A stretch of 64,000 nt of DNA from CAZFVY01 sp964522665 (lineage in GTDB: Bacteria > Verrucomicrobiota > Verrucomicrobiia > Limisphaerales > CAZFVY01): positions 30,357-94,356 of the forward strand of contig CAZFVY010000012.1 in assembly GCA_964522665.1 (NCBI GenBank), given 5' to 3'. A model generated the notes under the pieces. It ran no database searches. It was not told the origin of the DNA and saw only the letters and a list, made by a program, of their open reading frames with translations. Positions 34,510 through 43,635 of this stretch are shown piece by piece. Positions within the stretch are counted from its first letter, which is position 1. Each line of letters starts with the position of its first letter. The position numbers and the translations under genes are program-made.

Positions 34510-37077
34510 TTAGTCCACATAAATAAATTCGTTCAAAGTCAGCAGCACGTGGCAAAAGTCGGTGAGGCCATCGACCGCGATGCCTTCACCTTTCGCGTCG
34601 TCCGCGAATCCCAAAAAACGCCGCCCGTTTTCCAGTTCTCGCGGCCGCGGCTCCCGCCCTAGGGCGATCCGATAGGCGCGACGAATCTGGGCGGTGGCGT
34701 CAAGTCCCGCCTCGGTGATGACCCGCTGCGCGAATTGAGTGGCGCACTGGCGCACGAAATCATCGTTCATCAAGGTCAGCGCTTGGGTGGGAACCGTCGT
34801 CGTGTTGCGCCGCCCGCAACTCGCGTTCGAATCCGGCGCGTCAAACACCTCCATTAGAGGATTGGAAACCGACCGTTTTACAAACGCGTAAACGCTGCGG
34901 CGCCATAGCTCGACGCCATCCTGAATATCGGACGGATACGGATCCTTGCTCCGGGTCGCGATCGCCTCTTTCGGAATCATCGGACGAAACGGAGGTCCGA
35001 ACATTTTTCGATTCAGCCGGCCGCTCACCGCCAACATCGAGTCGCGCAAGACTTCCGCCTCAAGGCGAATCGGGCGGCGCGCCGGACGAATAACCGGCAG
35101 CCGCCGCGAAGGGTCTTTTGGCGCCGTTTTGCCGCGGCCACTTGCCTCACCCGCGTCCGTGTAGAACTCGCTGGTCATGATCAGCCGATGGATTGGCTTC
35201 AGCCGCCAACCCTGGCGAATCAATTCGGCCGCGAGCGCGTCGAGCAACTCAGGCTGCGACGGCGCCCCGCCCTGCGTCCCAAAATCACTTGGCGACGGCG
35301 CCAGACCTTCCCCAAAGTGATGCTGCCAAAGCCGGTTGACAATCACCCTCGCCAGTAATGGTCCCGCGCCCTGATCGGCGTCGGTCAACCACTCCGCCAT
35401 CGCCTTGCGTTGATAGGTCGTGGGCGGCGAAACGAATCCTTCCGCGCCGACTTCCTCCGCAGTTGACGCGCGTCCGCGCGCGGCCGCCAAATAATCCTCG
35501 GGCGTTCGGCCGCGCTGCAGAACCTGCAGCACACCAAACGAAACCGGCCGCGCGCGATCCATCACGTTGCCCCGACCGAGCAGGAAGGCTGGTTGCGCTT
35601 CGGGTCGCTCGTCGAACGCGATCAGCGCCTTGACGCGCGCGTTCGGGTTTACGATCTCGGCGTTGGCGACGGCGGCGTTCAATCCATCCCACACCCGCCG
35701 TTGTTCCTCGGGCAACCACGCGCGAAGCTGCGCGTCGGTCGTTTTCAATTTCGCGCCGTACTTTTTGTACAGCTCCACCTGGATCGGCACGAAAAAATGT
35801 TCCGGCTGCCGCAGCCAGAATTTCTGCTCGTCGGTCAGCGAGAGATCGGTCATCAGCGCTTCGCGCATCTCGCGATGCCGATCCGTGAGCCATTTTTCGC
35901 GCTCGCGATGCGGTTTGGAAAGAAACGTGTTCGCCCGCCGCGCCGTCTGGAACGCCGCCAACATGCGATAATAATCTCGCGTTGGAATCGGGTCGTATTT
36001 GTGGTCGTGGCACCGGGCGCAACCAACGGTCAAACCAAGCATCGCCGAACCGGTGGTCGCCAGCATATCGTCTAGCTCGTCATACCGTATCTTCAACTTA
36101 TTCTCCTCAGTGTCCGCGGGAGTGGTGTCGGCGATGGGACCAGCCGTCAGGAACCCTGTGGCGGCTACCGCGTCGGGATTGTTCGGTTCATACTCATCGC
36201 CGGCTAACTGCCAGCGCACGAACCGGTCGAATGGCATATCCGCGTTGAGCGCGCGAATCACCCAATCTCGGTAGCGCCAGGCCTCGGGCCGATCCTGGTC
36301 ACTTTCGTAACCATCACTGTCCGCGTAACGCGCCAGATCGAGCCAGTGACGGCCCCAACGCTCGCCGTAATTGCGGCTGGCCAGCAAACGATCCACCAGC
36401 CGCTCGTAGGCGTCCGGCGCCGAATCCTTTTGAAAGGCGTCCACCTCCTCGGGCGTGGGTGGCAAACCGATCAGATCGAAATACGCGCGGCGGATCAACG
36501 TTCGTCGGGAAGCCTGGGCGGTCAACGATTTCTCGAAATTGGCCCGCGGAAGCAACTGCGACAGGCTCCCTGTAGTTCGCAACGGTCGAAACGCCCAATA
36601 CCCCTTTTCCACCTCCGTGACGACCATTTCACGCTTGCGCTTGGCGACCGGCTCAGTGTCGTCCGGCCAGCTCGCGCCCTCGCGCACCCAACGCTCGAGC
36701 AGCGCGATTTCGGCGGCGGCCAGCGGGTCGGCCTTGGGCGGCATCCGTTTGTCAGGATCTTTGGTTTTGAGCCGCTCGATCAGCGGACTTCGCTCGGGCG
36801 ACAACGCCGTGATGGCCGGTTGTTTGGAGTCACCTGGCCGGAACGCGTCACCCCGGGTATCCAGCCGCAGCCCGCCTTTCTGCTTTTCCGGCCCGTGACA
36901 CTCGATGCAATGCTTCTGCAGCAGCGGTTGGATCTGCGTCGAGAAATCGGGGGGCGCCGTCGCTCCCTTGACCGTCAACGCCCCACACAACCCGGCGAGC
37001 GCGGCGCAAAAGGCGCCGGCCGGAAATCGTCGGATTCGTGGCACGATCAATCGCAGCAGTTTCATTAGCTCGCCCAT
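34510..37077 (-). CDS. PSCyt1-DUF1549-DUF1553 secreted cytochrome c-like protein (PSD1 family)
   Basis: About 855 residues from the ATG at 37077 (an ATG at 37065 is equally possible; an in-frame 37200 start adds an unrelated leader). Signal peptide: FPAGAFCAALAGLCGALTVKGA. PSCyt1 domain with haem site CIECHG (LLQKHCIECHGPEKQKGG), followed by RMPPK. DUF1549 (PSCyt2): RRTLIRRAYFDLIGLPPTPEEV, YGERWGRHWLDLARYADSDG. A second CARCHDHKYDP motif is typical. DUF1553 (PSD1): RVIVNRLWQHHFGEGL, DFGTQGGAPSQPELLDALA, MTSEFY, PTQALTLMN. With DUF1501 this makes the standard PVC gene pair, transcribed PSD1 first. The substrate is unknown. Confidence 0.95.
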   Translation of the reverse strand: MGELMKLLRLIVPRIRRFPAGAFCAALAGLCGALTVKGATAPPDFSTQIQPLLQKHCIECHGPEKQKGGLRLDTRGDAFRPGDSKQPAITALSPERSPLIERLKTKDPDKRMPPKADPLAAAEIALLERWVREGASWPDDTEPVAKRKREMVVTEVEKGYWAFRPLRTTGSLSQLLPRANFEKSLTAQASRRTLIRRAYFDLIGLPPTPEEVDAFQKDSAPDAYERLVDRLLASRNYGERWGRHWLDLARYADSDGYESDQDRPEAWRYRDWVIRALNADMPFDRFVRWQLAGDEYEPNNPDAVAATGFLTAGPIADTTPADTEENKLKIRYDELDDMLATTGSAMLGLTVGCARCHDHKYDPIPTRDYYRMLAAFQTARRANTFLSKPHREREKWLTDRHREMREALMTDLSLTDEQKFWLRQPEHFFVPIQVELYKKYGAKLKTTDAQLRAWLPEEQRRVWDGLNAAVANAEIVNPNARVKALIAFDERPEAQPAFLLGRGNVMDRARPVSFGVLQVLQRGRTPEDYLAAARGRASTAEEVGAEGFVSPPTTYQRKAMAEWLTDADQGAGPLLARVIVNRLWQHHFGEGLAPSPSDFGTQGGAPSQPELLDALAAELIRQGWRLKPIHRLIMTSEFYTDAGEASGRGKTAPKDPSRRLPVIRPARRPIRLEAEVLRDSMLAVSGRLNRKMFGPPFRPMIPKEAIATRSKDPYPSDIQDGVELWRRSVYAFVKRSVSNPLMEVFDAPDSNASCGRRNTTTVPTQALTLMNDDFVRQCATQFAQRVITEAGLDATAQIRRAYRIALGREPRPRELENGRRFLGFADDAKGEGIAVDGLTDFCHVLLTLNEFIYVD

Positions 37078-37201
37078 CGTTGCTCTCGCGCGCCCGTTCG
37101 CCGTGACGTCCACGCAATGGCAATGATTTGTTATCGACCCTATCGCAGCGGAGCGAGCGCTCACAAGGCCAATCACGACTTGGCACGCGTTCCATCGCAA
37201 T

Positions 37202-37626
37202 CAAACGCGGCTTCGGCGACGCCATTGCCAGCCCCCCGACTCAGTCCGACAGGGAAGAAGCCGCCCGCCCACCCTTCGAGTTGATCAATCGCAGAACGGC
37301 GTTAGCGCCCCAGCTTTCGTTGCGTAGCGCGGAAGGTTCGGCCCGAGTCCGGCGCGGAACGCTGCGTGCCTCGCAAAAAAGACGCGGTGGTGAAGTGTCG
37401 CGCTTCATTCAGCGAATGAGCCTGTATCGAACATTGATGACTGGTTCTCTGAGTCGAGAACCCAGTCCGGTTTCATCCGCGATTACGAACGCGGGTTGCG
37501 GCGAATTTCAGTGGGGGGAGTGGCCAGTTCTGACGAATTGTGCGGACGCTCGCCGGTTTACTGACACTTTCACTGACAGAGGCCAGTCATCCCGGCGCAA
37601 CTCATTGCCGCAAAAGTGGTTAGAAT
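37202..37626. other. Intergenic region, no gene recognised
   Basis: A reading frame runs through it on the plus strand but continues into the tRNA and mutM, so it is not a gene. The only structure seen is an inverted repeat GGTTCTC-tgagtc-GAGAACC at 37443-37462, about 165 bp beyond the 3' end of the tRNA. It lacks a T-run. Confidence 0.5.
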
Positions 37627-37701
37627 TGGCTCCAAAGGTAGGACTCGAACCTACAACCGATCGGTTAACAGCCGATTGCTCTACCATTGAGCTACTTTGG
37701 A
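37627..37701 (-). tRNA. tRNA-Asn(GTT)
   Basis: On the minus strand the acceptor stem TCCAAAG (37695-37701) pairs with CTTTGGA (37631-37637), followed by discriminator G and an encoded CCA (37627-37629). The D-arm has AGCTCAATGGTAGAGC, the anticodon loop CTGTTAA gives anticodon GTT (Asn), and the T-arm has GTAGGTTCGAGTCCTAC. It is transcribed 41 bp downstream of mutM in the same direction, so read-through from mutM is possible. No second copy of the tRNA 3' end was seen nearby, so there is no sign of an integrated element. Confidence 0.97.
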
Positions 37702-37742
37702 ACTCAGAGCGCCGCGGAATTTACAAACCGTGCCCCCGCGCG

Positions 37743-38639
37743 TCAACTGATTTTGGCCGGTTTGATTTTCGCCGTTACGCGGCGGCCGGTTTGGCAGCCA
37801 GGACAATAATACGTGCTCCGGGCCGCTTGCACAAGGCGCTGTATCGACACCCCGCACCGGACGCACGGCTCCCCCGCTCGATCGTAAACCCGCAATCGCT
37901 CTTCATAGTAGCGGCTCGTCCCGCTGGTGAGGCCGTAATAAAAGAGGCCGTTTCGTTCGCCTGTTTCCGCGCCCCAGTTCAGCGGCACGGTGCTGCCGAG
38001 GCCGATCGCCTCATCAAGGACCGAGCGAATCGTTTCGCGCAAACGTTCGACTTGTTCCCGCGCCAATCGCCGCGCGGCCAGGCGCGGTGAAATCCCGGCG
38101 CAAAAGAGCGCTTCGCTGGCGTAAATGTTACCGACCCCGGCCACCAGGGATTGGTCGAGCAGTTTGACTTTAATCGACTGCGCCGACCGTCGCAAAGCCG
38201 TGGCAAAATAATCAACGCTAAACGCCTCGTCGAACGGCTCCGGTCCAAGGGCCGCAATGGCCGTCGTGTCCAGGGTCAGGCGCCCAAAATAGCGCGTGTC
38301 CTCGAACACAAACCGGGCGTCACCAAGGTCGAACGCCACCGCGGTGTGCTTGGGCAACGGCGCCGCGCTTGGCTGAAGATACATGCGGCCCGTCATACCT
38401 AAATGGCCGACCAATTGGAACGGCGCCTTGGTGCGCGCCCCTTCGAGCGTGAATAATAGGTATTTGCCGCGCCGTGAAACTCCCGCGATTCGCGCGCCCC
38501 GCAGACGGTCGCGGATTTGCCGCTCACTGGTCGGCCGCAAGATTTTCGCGCGTCGAACTTCGACGTCGCGAATGATCCGGTTCGCCAGGACCGGCGCCAG
38601 ATGGCGGACCAGGACTTCGACCTCGGGGAGTTCGGGCAT
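37743..38639 (-). CDS. mutM: Formamidopyrimidine-DNA glycosylase (Fpg/MutM)
   Basis: A 298-residue base-excision-repair enzyme that removes 8-oxoguanine and nicks the abasic site. The start at 38639 gives the essential N-terminus M-PELPEVEV, whose Pro is the catalytic nucleophile and Glu the acid; the in-frame ATG at 38789 would block this Pro and is excluded. Further motifs: RRGKYLLF with the catalytic Lys, a Met/Arg loop near QLVGHLGMTGRM, the helix-two-turn-helix LLDQSLVAGVGNIYASEALF, and the C-terminal zinc finger CVRCG ... YYCPGCQ. Confidence 0.98.
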   Translation of the reverse strand: MPELPEVEVLVRHLAPVLANRIIRDVEVRRAKILRPTSERQIRDRLRGARIAGVSRRGKYLLFTLEGARTKAPFQLVGHLGMTGRMYLQPSAAPLPKHTAVAFDLGDARFVFEDTRYFGRLTLDTTAIAALGPEPFDEAFSVDYFATALRRSAQSIKVKLLDQSLVAGVGNIYASEALFCAGISPRLAARRLAREQVERLRETIRSVLDEAIGLGSTVPLNWGAETGERNGLFYYGLTSGTSRYYEERLRVYDRAGEPCVRCGVSIQRLVQAARSTYYCPGCQTGRRVTAKIKPAKIS

Positions 38640-38856
38640 TGGCGCGCGTGGGTTTCGATAGATTATCGGCGGATTACAACCGGTTTCGTCGGGCGGCAGG
38701 TTACGCGGATCGTCGTGGGAGTCGAGTCTGTGGTTTTCCGACGCGCGATTTGTCAGCCTCAAGCCCGGCCCTCGACTTTGCGAGGTCACAGTTTTTGATC
38801 TCCGTTTGGATGAGCGGGAGGTTCGGAGAGCGCTCGCGCAGAACGCGCGCGAACGT

Positions 38857-38875
38857 GACGCCGCAGCGCGGCGTC
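38857..38875. repeat. REP-like palindrome in the mutM-yraN gap
   Basis: GACGCCGC-agc-GCGGCGTC, a perfect 8-bp stem with a 3-bp loop, followed by CCTACC. It lies in the 341-bp gap 38640-38980 between the start of mutM and the end of yraN, in which I see no gene. The form recalls short GC-rich palindromes dispersed in verrucomicrobial genomes. It could also act as a weak transcription terminator for rnhB-yraN, since it is about 106 bp beyond the yraN stop, but there is no T-run. Confidence 0.45.
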
Positions 38876-38980
38876 CCTACCGCCCCGCGGGACTCAGCGG
38901 CTCTCAGCTCTTCAACGTTTGCCATGCCTCGAACATGCGCCATCGAGGTTGCGTCCGCCCTTCCCCTGGGCGCGCGAGGG

Positions 38981-39409
38981 TCAGCCGTACCGGTAAGGCG
39001 GCGCGAGCGCGAAACTGTTTGGCAAGTGTCGCACCTGATCCACGGCGCCATCAAGCAACAGCACCTCGACGATGTCGAATCGGATGCGCACGGGCGGCTG
39101 TTTCAGTAAGCGCAAATAGTCCATGGCGGTGAGCGAAAGCAAGCGCCGTTTACGGGCGTTGACCGCGGCCGCCGGGCGCGTCCAGTCCTCGCGCGACCGA
39201 GTCTTTACCTCGACAAAAACGAGGCAATCCGCATCCCGGAAAACGAGGTCGATTTCGCCCCGCGTCGAGCGGAAGTTCGCGGTCAGAAACTTCAGGCCTT
39301 GCCGCTGCAACTCCCGTTGCGCGGCCCGCTCGCCGAGTTCGCCGCGGCGATGCTGCAGCGGCCGCTCACGACCGCGCCATTTTTGGGTGATTTGCTCCCA
39401 CCAGCCCAT
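38981..39409 (-). CDS. YraN family (UPF0102) nuclease-like protein
   Basis: A 142-residue protein with the YraN core: GERAAQRELQRQGLKFLTANFRS, then the PD-(D/E)XK-like residues GEIDLVFRD ... LVFVEVKTR. The fold is that of restriction endonuclease-like Holliday-junction resolvases; the biological role is unknown. It starts 6 bp after the rnhB stop, the common rnhB-yraN order. Confidence 0.93.
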   Translation of the reverse strand: MGWWEQITQKWRGRERPLQHRRGELGERAAQRELQRQGLKFLTANFRSTRGEIDLVFRDADCLVFVEVKTRSREDWTRPAAAVNARKRRLLSLTAMDYLRLLKQPPVRIRFDIVEVLLLDGAVDQVRHLPNSFALAPPYRYG

Positions 39410-39415
39410 CTGGCG

Positions 39416-40081
39416 TCAGAAAAGTTCCGGCTGCGTCGCCCGCATCGGGGCGAAACTGCGCCGGTGAATTGGGCACGGGCCGAGCTTCGCCAAGGCCGCC
39501 AGATGCCGCGGCGTGCCATAACCCTTGTGCTCCGCGAACCCGTAGTCTGGGAACGCCCGATCAAACTCGGCCATGACGCGGTCCCGTCTGACTTTCGCGA
39601 TGACGCTGGCGGCGGCGATCGAATAGCTCAGCGAATCTCCCTTTACGAGCGGGGTCTGCGGAAATAGCAGCGAATGGACGCGCAGACCATCCACCAACAC
39701 ATGCGCCGGCTTCGGACGTAGCTGCGCGAGCGCCTGATTCATCGCGCGATGGGTGGCTTGCAGGATGTTCACCGCGTCGATGGTTTCGGCGTCACAACGC
39801 GCCACGCCGTGCCGGATCGCCGGATGGGCCGTCAGGATCGCAAAGAATTCCTCCCGCTGCGCCGCCGTCAATTGTTTGGAATCGTTCAACCCTTCCAATT
39901 CCGCCGGCAGCCCAGCCTCGATCCACTCAGTCGGAAATATCACCGCCGCCGCCACCACCGGTCCTGCCAGCGGCCCCCGCCCCGCCTCATCCACGCCCGC
40001 GATGAGCGACACGCCGCGAGCGATCAGCGTCCGTTCATGCGCGAATCGGTCAAATTCGATCAAATGTTTCCCGCGCGCCAT
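39416..40081 (-). CDS. rnhB: Ribonuclease HII
   Basis: A 221-residue endonuclease of RNA-DNA hybrids. The start at 40081 (MARGKHLIEF) was chosen over 40105. The signature AGVDEAGRGPLAGPVVAAAV near residue 33 contains the DEAGRG motif with the catalytic Asp-Glu; a further catalytic Asp lies in HVLVDGL and the last in SVIAKVRRDRVMAEFD. The end HRRSFAP is typical. Confidence 0.97.
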   Translation of the reverse strand: MARGKHLIEFDRFAHERTLIARGVSLIAGVDEAGRGPLAGPVVAAAVIFPTEWIEAGLPAELEGLNDSKQLTAAQREEFFAILTAHPAIRHGVARCDAETIDAVNILQATHRAMNQALAQLRPKPAHVLVDGLRVHSLLFPQTPLVKGDSLSYSIAAASVIAKVRRDRVMAEFDRAFPDYGFAEHKGYGTPRHLAALAKLGPCPIHRRSFAPMRATQPELF

Positions 40082-40307
40082 GTCCCAGACGATGCAATTT
40101 CCCACCGCTCACGGCAAATCCAATTGGTGGCCGATTGTCCCGTCGTGGTTTGATACGGCAAAAGTGGACAAACCGAAAGTAGTAATGACGCCCGCTGGCC
40201 TTCGCCAAAGGACGACGCCCTTGAAAGGAACCGCGGGACGTCTGGCGCCGCAATGAACGAAGATGTCCGACCTGCATCGGATCAAACGAGCCAAATCGAC
40301 GATAAAG

Positions 40308-40338
40308 TGTCAATAGTGAGAACTGACACCTGCACGAC
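40308..40338 (+). repeat. Left copy of a 31-bp inverted repeat bounding the RHS island
   Basis: A 31-bp sequence whose core reads GTGAGAACTGACAC. It matches the reverse complement of 44357-44387 at 28 of 31 positions (differences at positions 7, 23 and 30). It contains a quasi-palindrome GTGTCA-N11-TGACAC (40307-40329). An in-frame stop TGA (40324-40326) for the RHS reading frame lies inside it. Confidence 0.8.
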
Positions 40339-40377
40339 AACGAATACCGGGCCACCAATACCGTTGACGCGAACGGG

Positions 40378-42837
40378 GTGTCGATCACTCAAACCTTTGA
40401 CAACCTGGGTCGCGTCCTGACACGGACCTACCCCGACACCGGGCAGGAGGTCTTTGCCTACGGATCCCGCGGTATGACAAATTACCATAATCAGTTGGGA
40501 ACGAGCTTTTTCACCCATTACGGCTACGACGAGGCTGGGCGCCTGACGATCGTAATCAACGCCAATAACGAGACCAATCAATTTGGCTATGATGCCGCCG
40601 GCAACATGACTTCGTTAACCGACGGCAAAGGCGCGACGACCGGTTGGACCTACGACATTTACGGTCGATTGACCCTGAAGCAAGACGCCAACTTCCACAC
40701 CCTGTGGACGTATCAATACTTCCCGACCGGCTCGATTTCGAATCGGCTTGACTTTTACGGCGATTCCAGTAAATACTTGTACGATGCGGTGGGAAACCTC
40801 ACCAATATCGTGTACGCCTTGGCGAGCGGCAACCCAGGCAGTCTTTTTGCCCCTCAGTGGCAGTACTATGCGTTTGACCCGGACAACCGGATGTCGTCGA
40901 TGTTCAACAGCAACTGGGGTACGACCACACTCACCTACACCCCGACCGGCCGCCTGTCCAGCGAGCATGACGGTGATTCCACAGAGTACAATACGGTGAC
41001 GAACGTGTATTTAACCCCGTCGGCGCGCCAAATGGTCGGCGTTCAAACGGGCTGGACCAATAGCTTCTGGATGGTCACCAATACATACGATGCCGCGTAT
41101 CGGCTTAGCACCGTCTCCAATTCAGGCGGAGGCTTCACGTACTCTTATGGCGGCGGACTGCCGATCGGGGCGCAGGCTTTTGCCTCGCGCTCCCTGCCGA
41201 GCGGGGCCATCGTTACCAACGCCTACGACAACGTGGCCCGGATGGTTTCAACCAAACTCCAGAATGGCTCGACGGTCCTCAACAGCCACGCGTATGGATA
41301 CAATCTCGCGAACCAACGCACCAATCAAATCCGCACGGCAAGCGACTCCGTCAACTACACGTACGACAACATTGGGCAATTAACGGCGGCCATTGGCAAG
41401 GAGTCGGGCGGCTCGACCTCGCGGCTTAACGAGCAGTTCAGCTACGCCTACGACCCGTCCCATAACCTGACCAACCGAACGGAAAACGCTCTGGTGGAAT
41501 CCTTCGTTCCGAACAATCTGAACTTTTTGACATCCTTGGCCAGTTCGGGCACAGCGACGGTCTCCGGCTCGGCGGTGTCCGGCTCCGTGGACCATGTTCG
41601 CGTTGGTACCAACATTGTCGCTCTGTATGGAGACGGGACGTACGCAGTGCCCAACCAGGTTATTCAGACAAACTATAGCGTCCTCGCCTTGGAGGGATCG
41701 AGCTATTACAGTCGTACCAATGTGACGCTCTACAGTGTCGCAGGCACGCCACAGTATGACGGCAATGGCAACCTGACCCACGACGGAGGGCGGACGTACG
41801 AGTACGACATGGAGATGCGCCTCGCTTTCGTGGCCTACGGAACGGGTAGTTCCCAATACATCTATGATGGCCTATCGCGGCGGCGGCAACGAGATGACTA
41901 CGACACTAACGACACCTTGATTGCGCAGACCAGCTACGCGTACGATGGGATGAACGTGATCCAAGAATCGGATCGCACGGCTACGTATCAGGCGTATTAC
42001 ACGCGCGGCACAGACATCAGTGGAACCGTGAATGGCGCGGGCGGTATCGGCGGTTTGCTATCCCGGACGGACACTCAACACCTCGGCGTCACTAATACCA
42101 CCTATTATCACTCCGACGCCGGAGGCAACGTGACTTATATCGTGGACGGGTCGAACGCGATGAAAGCAAAGTATCTGTATGATCCGTTCGGCAACATGCT
42201 CGGCAAATGGGGTTCATTGGCGGATACGAATTTGTATTGCTTCTCAAGTAAAGAGCGACAACCCTATACGAGTTTGTACTATTATGGCTATCGATTTTAT
42301 GAACCTCATCTCCAGCGCTGGCCAAATAGGGATCCGATCCAGGAAGCGGGGGGGGTTAATCTTTATGAGTTCGTAGGCAATAGCCCTATCAATCGGATAG
42401 ATGCCTTCGGTAAATATGGTTATGGTCTCTCCGGGCAGGCGGACTTTAAAGAAAAATGTGCAGACGAATGGGATTGCGGGCTCGCTAATTCACTAAAAGC
42501 CGCCGAATTGGCAAGCAAGGCGCTTTCGGAAGCAGCGCGCCGCTATCCTGATAGCGTGCATAACGGTGCAGGTGATGCATGGAGACACTGTTATTGGAGT
42601 TGCATGATGACAAGAGCCATTGGTAAGCAGTGCTCCAAAGATATCGGTGACAACCACGAAAACGCTGGTGACCGCCATGGTCAGCCTCCGGACGAACGAC
42701 GAATGGATCAAGGTAACAATGGCATTGGACGCAACCTTGCCTCTCAGGCTGGCGATTGCGGGAATCTTTGCGAGAAGGCCCTCAATCAAGGTAGTCTAAT
42801 AGGTTTGGACGGAGGGCCGACCATTTTCGGGCCATGA
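40378..42837 (+). CDS. RHS/YD-repeat protein fragment with C-terminal toxin domain (5' truncated)
   Basis: The 819-residue open frame starts in the middle of YD repeats. The codons before the GTG at 40378 already read like repeat sequence (LHDNEYR, TNTVDANG) back to a stop inside the left 31-bp repeat. There is no signal peptide or ribosome site, so the N-terminal part is missing. YD repeats (YDNLGR, YGYDEAGRL, FGYDAAGNMTSL and others) run to ~600. The RHS core YDPFGNMLGK ... YYYGYRFYEPHLQRWPNRDP ... NLYEFVGNSPINRIDAFG spans ~601-678. The last ~140 residues are a different domain with NGAGDAWRHCYWSCMMTRAIG, a GDNHENAG motif, MDQGNNGIGR and six Cys, resembling the toxin-like family DUF6973. 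The downstream gene overlaps by 4 bp and is the likely immunity gene. Whether this fragment is expressed is unknown. Confidence 0.85.
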   Translation: MSITQTFDNLGRVLTRTYPDTGQEVFAYGSRGMTNYHNQLGTSFFTHYGYDEAGRLTIVINANNETNQFGYDAAGNMTSLTDGKGATTGWTYDIYGRLTLKQDANFHTLWTYQYFPTGSISNRLDFYGDSSKYLYDAVGNLTNIVYALASGNPGSLFAPQWQYYAFDPDNRMSSMFNSNWGTTTLTYTPTGRLSSEHDGDSTEYNTVTNVYLTPSARQMVGVQTGWTNSFWMVTNTYDAAYRLSTVSNSGGGFTYSYGGGLPIGAQAFASRSLPSGAIVTNAYDNVARMVSTKLQNGSTVLNSHAYGYNLANQRTNQIRTASDSVNYTYDNIGQLTAAIGKESGGSTSRLNEQFSYAYDPSHNLTNRTENALVESFVPNNLNFLTSLASSGTATVSGSAVSGSVDHVRVGTNIVALYGDGTYAVPNQVIQTNYSVLALEGSSYYSRTNVTLYSVAGTPQYDGNGNLTHDGGRTYEYDMEMRLAFVAYGTGSSQYIYDGLSRRRQRDDYDTNDTLIAQTSYAYDGMNVIQESDRTATYQAYYTRGTDISGTVNGAGGIGGLLSRTDTQHLGVTNTTYYHSDAGGNVTYIVDGSNAMKAKYLYDPFGNMLGKWGSLADTNLYCFSSKERQPYTSLYYYGYRFYEPHLQRWPNRDPIQEAGGVNLYEFVGNSPINRIDAFGKYGYGLSGQADFKEKCADEWDCGLANSLKAAELASKALSEAARRYPDSVHNGAGDAWRHCYWSCMMTRAIGKQCSKDIGDNHENAGDRHGQPPDERRMDQGNNGIGRNLASQAGDCGNLCEKALNQGSLIGLDGGPTIFGP

Positions 42838-43304
42838 ACTTTAAGTACGCTTTGATGGCATTTGGCGCTGCAGTCATGTGCTTTGGCGTGTGCGGTTGCG
42901 CCAAGTCCGATAGGTCTCTAATAACGACTCTTGAGCAATCGGCGCGGGCTGCAATTACGAATTCGAATCAGGTCGTAAAGGTTTCTGACGTAACGGATTT
43001 CAAATGGGATAAGCTGTTTATCTTTCAACCATACACACCTATTGACAGAATTAATAGCAGACTGGGATTCAGATGGATTGACCCAGAGCGAGTAACTCTG
43101 AGTGTTCCTGAAACGGCCTATCTTCTTGTCTTTGTAAAAGACGGACAGGTGGTGCGGCGCATTGAGTTCCCGCGCTCAGTTGGGGACTTTTCCAGTTTGG
43201 AGGCGCAGGAGGCGTTTATTTATGGTCGCGACATATTTGACGTTAAATTTGTCCAAACCGACACCGCTAATCGGTTGTGTTTTGTTGCACGGCCGCAAAA
43301 ATAA
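42834..43304 (+). CDS. Small lipoprotein, probable immunity protein for the RHS toxin
   Basis: A 156-residue protein whose ATG overlaps the RHS stop (ATGA). The signal ends in a lipobox (GVCGC, Cys22). The mature part is a small alpha/beta domain with no family I recognise. Position, coupling, size and AT-richer composition are those of polymorphic-toxin immunity genes; the membrane anchor would place it where the toxin acts, in the periplasm, if that is where the toxin works. The immunity function is inferred from context only. Confidence 0.65.
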   Translation: MNFKYALMAFGAAVMCFGVCGCAKSDRSLITTLEQSARAAITNSNQVVKVSDVTDFKWDKLFIFQPYTPIDRINSRLGFRWIDPERVTLSVPETAYLLVFVKDGQVVRRIEFPRSVGDFSSLEAQEAFIYGRDIFDVKFVQTDTANRLCFVARPQK

Positions 43305-43535
43305 AACGTAACGCGCCAACCATGGCAGGCGACATGCCTAGCTGTTACGAACTTTTTTGACATTTTGAACCGTACACGCCAACCAACGCACGCGAGGTGC
43401 CAACGAAAACTGATGTGGCGCGTGGGAACGGCTTCTCCACCTTCGCCGAGGCTACGGCGGACGGATCGACTATGAACGCTTCCCCAATCGGAAGCAAAGG
43501 TTGCCTACGTCTCACTGAACACGCAAACGCCTTGC
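43305..43535. other. Non-coding stretch left of the gap with a REP-like hairpin
   Basis: No gene is supported. A short hairpin CGCCG-aggcta-CGGCG (43444-43459) lies in a sequence reading TTCGCCGAGGCTACGGCGGA, which in one frame gives FAEATADG. Similar sequences are dispersed repeats in many genomes that are often mis-annotated as small proteins. Confidence 0.4.
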
Positions 43536-43635
43536 NNNNNNNNNNNNNNNNNNNNNNNNNNNNNNNNNNNNNNNNNNNNNNNNNNNNNNNNNNNNNNNNN
43601 NNNNNNNNNNNNNNNNNNNNNNNNNNNNNNNNNNN
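43536..43635. other. Assembly gap (100 N)
   Basis: Exactly 100 N, the usual scaffold-gap placeholder, so the true distance is unknown. Both sides end/begin with CTTGC. The gap lies downstream of the toxin-immunity pair, where further repeats or toxin cassettes would hinder assembly. Confidence 0.98.

Noticed and set aside
37443..37462. Inverted repeat downstream of the tRNA as an attachment site or terminator
   Set aside because: No duplication of the tRNA end, no integrase and no T-run are present.
37128..38090. 320-codon plus-strand frame
   Set aside because: Runs through tRNA-Asn and the end of mutM on the other strand, so it cannot be a gene.
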